NCBI GenBank assembly: GCA_038496445.1
Contig: JALMLS010000207.1
Coordinates: 54,490-118,489 of the forward strand
DNA from: Trichosphaerium sp. ATCC 40318
Lineage: Eukaryota; Discosea; Flabellinia; Trichosidae
DNA length: 64,000 bases
Reading direction: 5' to 3'
The position numbers were made by a program, and so were the translations under genes. The notes beneath the pieces are model-generated. The model was not told the DNA's origin. It saw only the letters and a program-made list of their open reading frames with translations, and did not search any database. Positions 59,597 through 64,000 of the stretch are shown piece by piece; the first letter of the stretch is position 1, and each line of letters starts with the position of its first letter.

Positions 59597-60799
59597 ATGT
59601 CGCTAGAACATCTCCAATGTGAAGAATACATTAAATCTATTCAACACGTGCCACCAGAGACGCTTACACAGATACTGAGTCACTTGGGCAAGTGGGAGCG
59701 AATAAGCACAACAAGAGTTTGTCATTTATTTAATAACATCATTCGCAATAACCTTGGCTTTGACAAACTATTATTGTATGTACCAACAGATTGTCATGTT
59801 CTGAAAGGCAGTCCATTACTTAAAAACACTCGCATTATTTGTAAACCCGAAGCTCTATCAGAAGCGGACTATTCTTGTCTTTCTGGTGTTAACTCAATAG
59901 ATGTCTCATATTCAAAAATAACAGATTCAGGCGTTCTTGATTTGCTTGATGGAGGAAGACATACGATCAAATACATTGATTTGACAGACACACAAATAAC
60001 AGATGTTTCATTAAAAGCACTCAGAGGTGTAAAGGAAATTCACCTTGCGAGGTGTACGAATATTACTGTTCAAGGCATCAAGCACCTCAATAATGCACGT
60101 GATATTACACTCCAGAATCCTTTGGATTCGTGGCTTCAACACCTCGGCAATCTAAACAAAGTTGACATAAATAAAGGGGAATCTGTTTCAGATGAAGGAA
60201 TCAAAGCATTAATACATGTCAATGATCTAAGCTTGAGATGGTGTAAAATGATAACAGACTCAGGCTTGAAGCAATTGACTGATGTACGGCACCTTGGAAT
60301 CTTTCGCAGTTCTATGATTACAAGTATACCTTTGGCTAATCTCAGACACCTTAAAATATTCATGTGTGGTAATATCACGGATGAAGGTTTGAAGGAGTTG
60401 ATAAATCTTGAGACACTTCATGTCGTTGATTGCCCGAAGATTACAAGCATAACATTGGCTAATCTCAGACACCTTAGAATGCGCAAGAGTGATATTACAG
60501 GTGAAGGTTTGAAGAAGTTGGACAATCTTGAGACACTTGAAATCAATAATTGTGATATGATTACAAGTGTACCATTGACTAACCTAAGACACCTTGACCT
60601 ATTCTTTTGTCATGAAATTATGGATGAAGGTTTGATGAAGTTGGTCAATCTTGAGACACTTAACGTCGTTAATTGTTACTATATTCATGGTGATTGTTTA
60701 AAACACTTAAAATCTCTCAAGCATATTTCTGCCTCTCAACAAGGCCATACTAATTCTATAAAATATGAAGCTGAGAAATTGGGTATCACTGTAAAATAA
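59597..60799 (+). CDS. F-box/LRR protein, intact copy
   Basis: A 400-residue intronless protein. The F-box lies at residues 15-55 (HVPPETLTQILSHLGKWE, then TRVCHLFNNIIRNN). About ten leucine-rich repeats of the AMN1/FBXL cysteine-containing kind follow, for example GVNSIDVSYSKITDSG, NVVNCYYIHGDCLKHL and LEINNCDMITSVPLTN. Repeats of 24-48 residues are visible from residue 230 (TNLRHL, DEGLKELINLETL). It is expected to be an SCF adaptor that chooses substrates through the LRR arc. Two decayed copies lie on either side of it (55030-55699 minus; 61150-61370 plus). Confidence 0.75.
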   Translation: MSLEHLQCEEYIKSIQHVPPETLTQILSHLGKWERISTTRVCHLFNNIIRNNLGFDKLLLYVPTDCHVLKGSPLLKNTRIICKPEALSEADYSCLSGVNSIDVSYSKITDSGVLDLLDGGRHTIKYIDLTDTQITDVSLKALRGVKEIHLARCTNITVQGIKHLNNARDITLQNPLDSWLQHLGNLNKVDINKGESVSDEGIKALIHVNDLSLRWCKMITDSGLKQLTDVRHLGIFRSSMITSIPLANLRHLKIFMCGNITDEGLKELINLETLHVVDCPKITSITLANLRHLRMRKSDITGEGLKKLDNLETLEINNCDMITSVPLTNLRHLDLFFCHEIMDEGLMKLVNLETLNVVNCYYIHGDCLKHLKSLKHISASQQGHTNSIKYEAEKLGITVK

Positions 60800-61149
60800 T
60801 AAGGAGATCATAAACAAAAACATGTCAAGTAAACAATTATCAGCAAAAAATCAGTCTGTTTCTGTTTTTATCACTCAATAACCTACCTCTAGAGGCGTAA
60901 AAAAAGTTGACGGCAATTATGCAATGACTACAATGTACTCGGAAAAGGTTGTGGTTTTATCGACTTTTAATGGTCTCAGGCTTCGTGACCCAGCGGTCAG
61001 AGCCAAGAGAAGGTCATCCTCCAATCAGATGTAGCTTTTATGTGTAGCACCCAATGGGCGATAGGGATGTAACGTTTGAAAATTAACCTTAACGTCAACT
61101 CTGAACTTGCTAGATTGATTTTATTTCGATGCAGTTTCAAAAGCGGAAC
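60800..61149. other. Spacer after the F-box/LRR gene
   Basis: No gene. The part nearest 61150 may be further degraded sequence of the third F-box/LRR copy. Confidence 0.35.
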
Positions 61150-61370
61150 TTTGAGAAGATGTGATGATGAAGGAATCAAAGCATTAATACATGTCACCCA
61201 TTGCTCCTTGACATGGTGTGAAAACATCACAGGCTCAGTTTTTAAGCTCTTAACTGAGCTATCGCACCTCATCTGCACTGTTATACGATTATAAAAATGT
61301 GTTTGGCTACTCTCAGACACCTTCAAATACGCGACAATATAACGGATGAAGGTTTGAAGTAATAGGTTAT
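61150..61370 (+). pseudogene. F-box/LRR relic, third copy
   Basis: About 220 bases similar to the intact gene from DEGIKALIHV onward: it reads GIKALIHVTHCSLTWCENIT, then the frame shifts, then the match resumes at gctactctcagacacctt and gatgaaggtttgaag. There is no F-box part and several stops. It is a gene fragment. Confidence 0.65.
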
Positions 61371-61513
61371 TCTGGATACTGCAATGAATCAAAATCAGCA
61401 TTGGTAGTGCTTCCATTGAAGAAGTTGCTTCTTTGTTGTTGTAGCACAAGGAAAGAACCATTCACTTCTTTTGATATCTTTATTTGTTTAAAACTTTACA
61501 TGACACTTAAGAC

Positions 61514-62176
61514 TCACAACTGGTTTAATCTCTTGTCCAATAGCAAGACGCCATTCTTTAATTGATTTAGGAAGAGCCAAGTTTTCAAAGTATTGAACTT
61601 ATCTTGATAGAACTGTAGGATACTCTTATTAAAATCTAAAGTCAAATACAAAAGAATCCCAGAAAAAGTAGAAGCTTGAGAGAACCCACTTATATGCTTA
61701 GACAAAAAGCTATCATCACAAGAAAGAACACCAAATAAACATCCTTTTCTTAAGTTCTTAAGGACCCACGTGATACTACCACTTCTGAAAGGTTCTCCAA
61801 CCCAAAATTTATCAACTCTGTTTCCACCTGGCCTTATGCTTTGAAGACTTCTGTTTTCTATAATCTTACGAGGTAGTAGATTGTATCTATCTATAACAGA
61901 CGCTAGTAGAATGTCTTTATGGCAATGTATCAATAATAGTGGTTCAATAAGCTGTTCTTGTATGCCTACTCCTCTGAGACAGTTCAAAACGGTGTTGAAC
62001 AGCTTTGGGTCAACATCTAAGAATATTCGGTCTTTATCGTCTTTTGGAAGGGTTTCGTCCCATCTACCACTGAACATTGATGATAAAAGAGATCCTGGTA
62101 TTGCGCAGAGAGTAGTACGCGTTGTTGTAATAGTTTTACCACCAACGTTCAGTTCTACCAGCTCTTTGTTTTCCAT
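61514..62176 (-). CDS. BTB/POZ (T1/KCTD-type) protein
   Basis: A 220-residue intronless protein. The T1-type BTB domain is at residues 5-100: ELVELNVGGKTITTTRTTL, IPGSLLSSMFSGRWDET, DRIFLDVDPKLFNTVLNCL. This is the KCTD class that commonly links substrates to cullin-3 ubiquitin ligases as a pentamer. The second half has no recognised domain (KFWVGEPFRSGSITWVLKN) and may be the substrate-binding part. Downstream, convergent, is the F-box/LRR relic. Confidence 0.78.
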   Translation of the reverse strand: MENKELVELNVGGKTITTTRTTLCAIPGSLLSSMFSGRWDETLPKDDKDRIFLDVDPKLFNTVLNCLRGVGIQEQLIEPLLLIHCHKDILLASVIDRYNLLPRKIIENRSLQSIRPGGNRVDKFWVGEPFRSGSITWVLKNLRKGCLFGVLSCDDSFLSKHISGFSQASTFSGILLYLTLDFNKSILQFYQDKFNTLKTWLFLNQLKNGVLLLDKRLNQL

Positions 62177-62919
62177 TGAATTACCCTTTCAACAAACCCA
62201 CGTGTTCTGGAGTTGCCCGAAAATATACGAAATCTGTTGTACTACGACTCTTTTAACTTACGTATTCATAGAACCCAACAAGATAGATTGGACAACTTTG
62301 TTAATATAAGGGATACGCGCTTTAGAGGAAAGGCGCTCAGTCTTTGGTGGCTCTAGCGTAGCCACACGAGCGGATTTATTCTACATTTAAGATTACTCGT
62401 GTTTGAAGACAAATTTTTTGAAGAAAAAGAGAAAAGGATTTTGGGGTGACTCGCCATTGTTTTGTTGTCTATTGTGTCCTTCGATATTGAAAGTCTTGCC
62501 CAGTCCAAACGCTTGAAATGTTCCACATCTTCATTACAGCATTGGTACTACACATTCCTATGTTTTTACAGAGTAGTTCTGGCTCGATTCATATTTCAGC
62601 TACCCAGAATAAAAAGAGAAGTATTGGTGGTTTTATAATGCTCAAGTGAACAGGAGAAAGTTAGGCCTTGGGCAATTATTGAACACCATCAAATGATTCC
62701 TTTGCATAGATATTAATCCAATAAATTGAAGAAAACCTGTTTAAAACCCTCAACCTTCACTATTCTATTAATAGGAGAAAACTAGTTTTCAGGCTCATTT
62801 TCTTCGTTTTATTTGCAGCCCATTTTCGCCTAATGCCAATTGCTTTTTGAATCTTTCGAAACAAACGTGTAAACAGTCATTAGCATGAGTGAGGCAAAGA
62901 GCAAACCAAATCAAATGGT
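62177..62919. other. Intergenic region
   Basis: No convincing coding frame on either strand. The part next to 62176 holds the BTB gene promoter. Confidence 0.4.
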
Positions 62920-63252
62920 GACCAACAAAACACTAGAAAAAAGAAGCTATCGTTTAGTTGCACGTTTTACGTAGATAAGGTTCCTATGCGTGTAAATAGC
63001 TATTGCAAGCGTTTGCGAGCCTTTTGAAATTTGCATTATCCATATTTGAGTAATTGCAATAGAATTTCAGTGAAGTGGAACAATGCAACAACCAAAAAAA
63101 GAAGTTCTCGCTTACAAACACGTTTTTTGAACCAAAACTTTGCTGCTATGGTTTCCAAGTGCTTAAATAGCGTGCACAAGCCTTCACTAGCGTTTTGAAA
63201 TGTGCATTATCCATATTTGAGTAATTGCAATAGAATTTTCAGTGAAGTGCAG
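62920..63252. repeat. Diverged tandem duplication, unit about 165-172 bases
   Basis: Two neighbouring units, 62920-63078 and 63079-63252. Their ends share about 48 nearly identical bases starting tttgaaat, including gcattatccatatttgag and taattgcaatagaatt. The earlier halves are only loosely alike (both have aaaaagaagyt, acacgtttt, aaatagc). The strong conservation of the last third may mean a functional element. Confidence 0.65.
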
Positions 63253-64000
63253 TCTGTATCCCACAATTTATTTCTGAGTAGTTTTTATGGGTATAAAATG
63301 AAACGAATATATCGTGTAAATTGTAGTAGTTGCAGTGTGTGCACCACGCGTGGGGCTTCCTAGCCATTTGGTCGAAAATATTTAAGGGAGTCCTCCGTCT
63401 AGCTTAGTGGGTGTATGCATTGCGAGGTGGAGTTGTCAAAGTTCCATCTTAATCCGACGTAGTGTGAAAGCTTGAATCGTTACATTAGCCAGCATGTCCT
63501 CGTAAGTAGCACGTAATTAACTTAGGAACTCGGTCTGGGCCAAGAAAATTATAAGGTCCGATATAGAGGTGAGTTCTGCCGTTAGGGAAAAGCTCTATAT
63601 AAACTTTGATTAGGTGATAATGCCTATGATCGTTCTTTTTGTTCAACACCATTTTATGAATGGTAAGACAAGAGTTTTCTATGTATAAGCAGAACAATAC
63701 GCAGGTTTTATTCTTCAAAAATCTTATTATCTTTACTGCTTAATCTAAAACAAGTTTGCTAGTGATTCATGAGTATCCTTAAAGTGGTGCAGCTGTTTTG
63801 TGATACATGGCACAATCAATATAAGTGGAAATGTTTGGAATTTTCTTGATTTGCAACTTCATTTTACTAATTCTCACTCGACAACTCTTCTTTTCTTTAC
63901 TTTTTCTTAATTAGTTCACTATGCTATTTTTCCTTTAACAAAACATGGAGTAACAAGACTATCTATTGACGACAACAATATCGAGAACAAAAACAATATT
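63253..64000. other. Gene-poor window end
   Basis: A minus-strand frame at 63485-63718 (IELFPNGRTHLYIGPYN) is open for 77 codons but its first codon is not ATG; an internal ATG leaves about 55 residues. No family is recognised. The rest shows nothing I can name. Confidence 0.35.

Noticed and set aside
60997-61461. 154-codon minus-strand frame
   Set aside because: It is antisense to the F-box/LRR relic at 61150-61370 and has no family signal.
63395-63470. tRNA-like stretch with an A-box match (tagcttagtgggt) and a possible 6/7 acceptor pairing
   Set aside because: The B-box fits poorly, the T stem and anticodon stem do not pair, and no anticodon loop of 7 bases can be placed.
1-64000. CRISPR arrays, bacterial operons, ribosome binding sites, integrated phage
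   Set aside because: No regular direct-repeat array with unique spacers, no polycistronic spacing and pervasive spliceosomal introns; the window is eukaryotic.

Overview
This window is eukaryotic nuclear DNA. It is AT-rich, and most genes are split by many small GT-AG introns of about 40-90 bases that rejoin readable protein frames. The gene set includes an LRR-Roc-COR-kinase-WD40 protein whose kinase has the Dictyostelium Roco4-like HRDLRSPN motif, DH-PH and DENN regulators, Ras-like GTPases, F-box and BTB proteins, RNase H2B and an importin. This best fits a free-living amoeboid protist, probably amoebozoan. That placement is inference, and I cannot name the species.

Layout. 0-9.7 kb: secreted GH29 alpha-L-fucosidase, type II membrane glycosyltransferase, small unknown gene, DUF4140/DUF4139 protein and a Ras-like GTPase with an altered G3 box. 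10.7-16.1 kb: intronless F-box-like/zinc-motif protein and a transportin-3/importin-13-type karyopherin. 16.2-25.1 kb: a very large Ras-like GTPase-LRR-Roc-COR-kinase-WD40 protein, the most striking gene here. 25.4-33.1 kb: a second F-box-like/zinc protein sharing a near-identical patch with the first, RNase H2 subunit B, and a membrane-anchored coiled-coil RhoGEF. 33-41 kb is sparse and mostly intronless: retropepsin-like protein, F-box/YwqK-MORN-like repeat protein (a type familiar from amoeba giant viruses), divergent ubiquitin-like protein ending LRLRGG plus a tail, C2H2 orphan and ICMT-like methyltransferase. 41.9-48.9 kb: RING protein and DENN protein from a shared promoter, then a secreted RTX-like beta-roll protein. 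49.5-54.5 kb: a secreted mucin-like protein of PTTEA repeats with decayed ends. 55-62.2 kb: one intact F-box/LRR gene with two broken copies, a two-repeat type I membrane protein and a BTB protein. The last 1.8 kb is almost empty except for a diverged tandem duplication.

Two genome-wide signals stand out. First, the palindrome CACGTG, mostly as TCACGTGA, is scattered through introns and intergenic DNA far more often than base composition predicts. Second, at least nine introns can only be spliced in frame with a GC donor, and eight of these donors begin GCACGT. No tRNA, rRNA, CRISPR or bacterial operon structure was found. Exact exon borders are inferred by hand-joining frames and are approximate in several genes.
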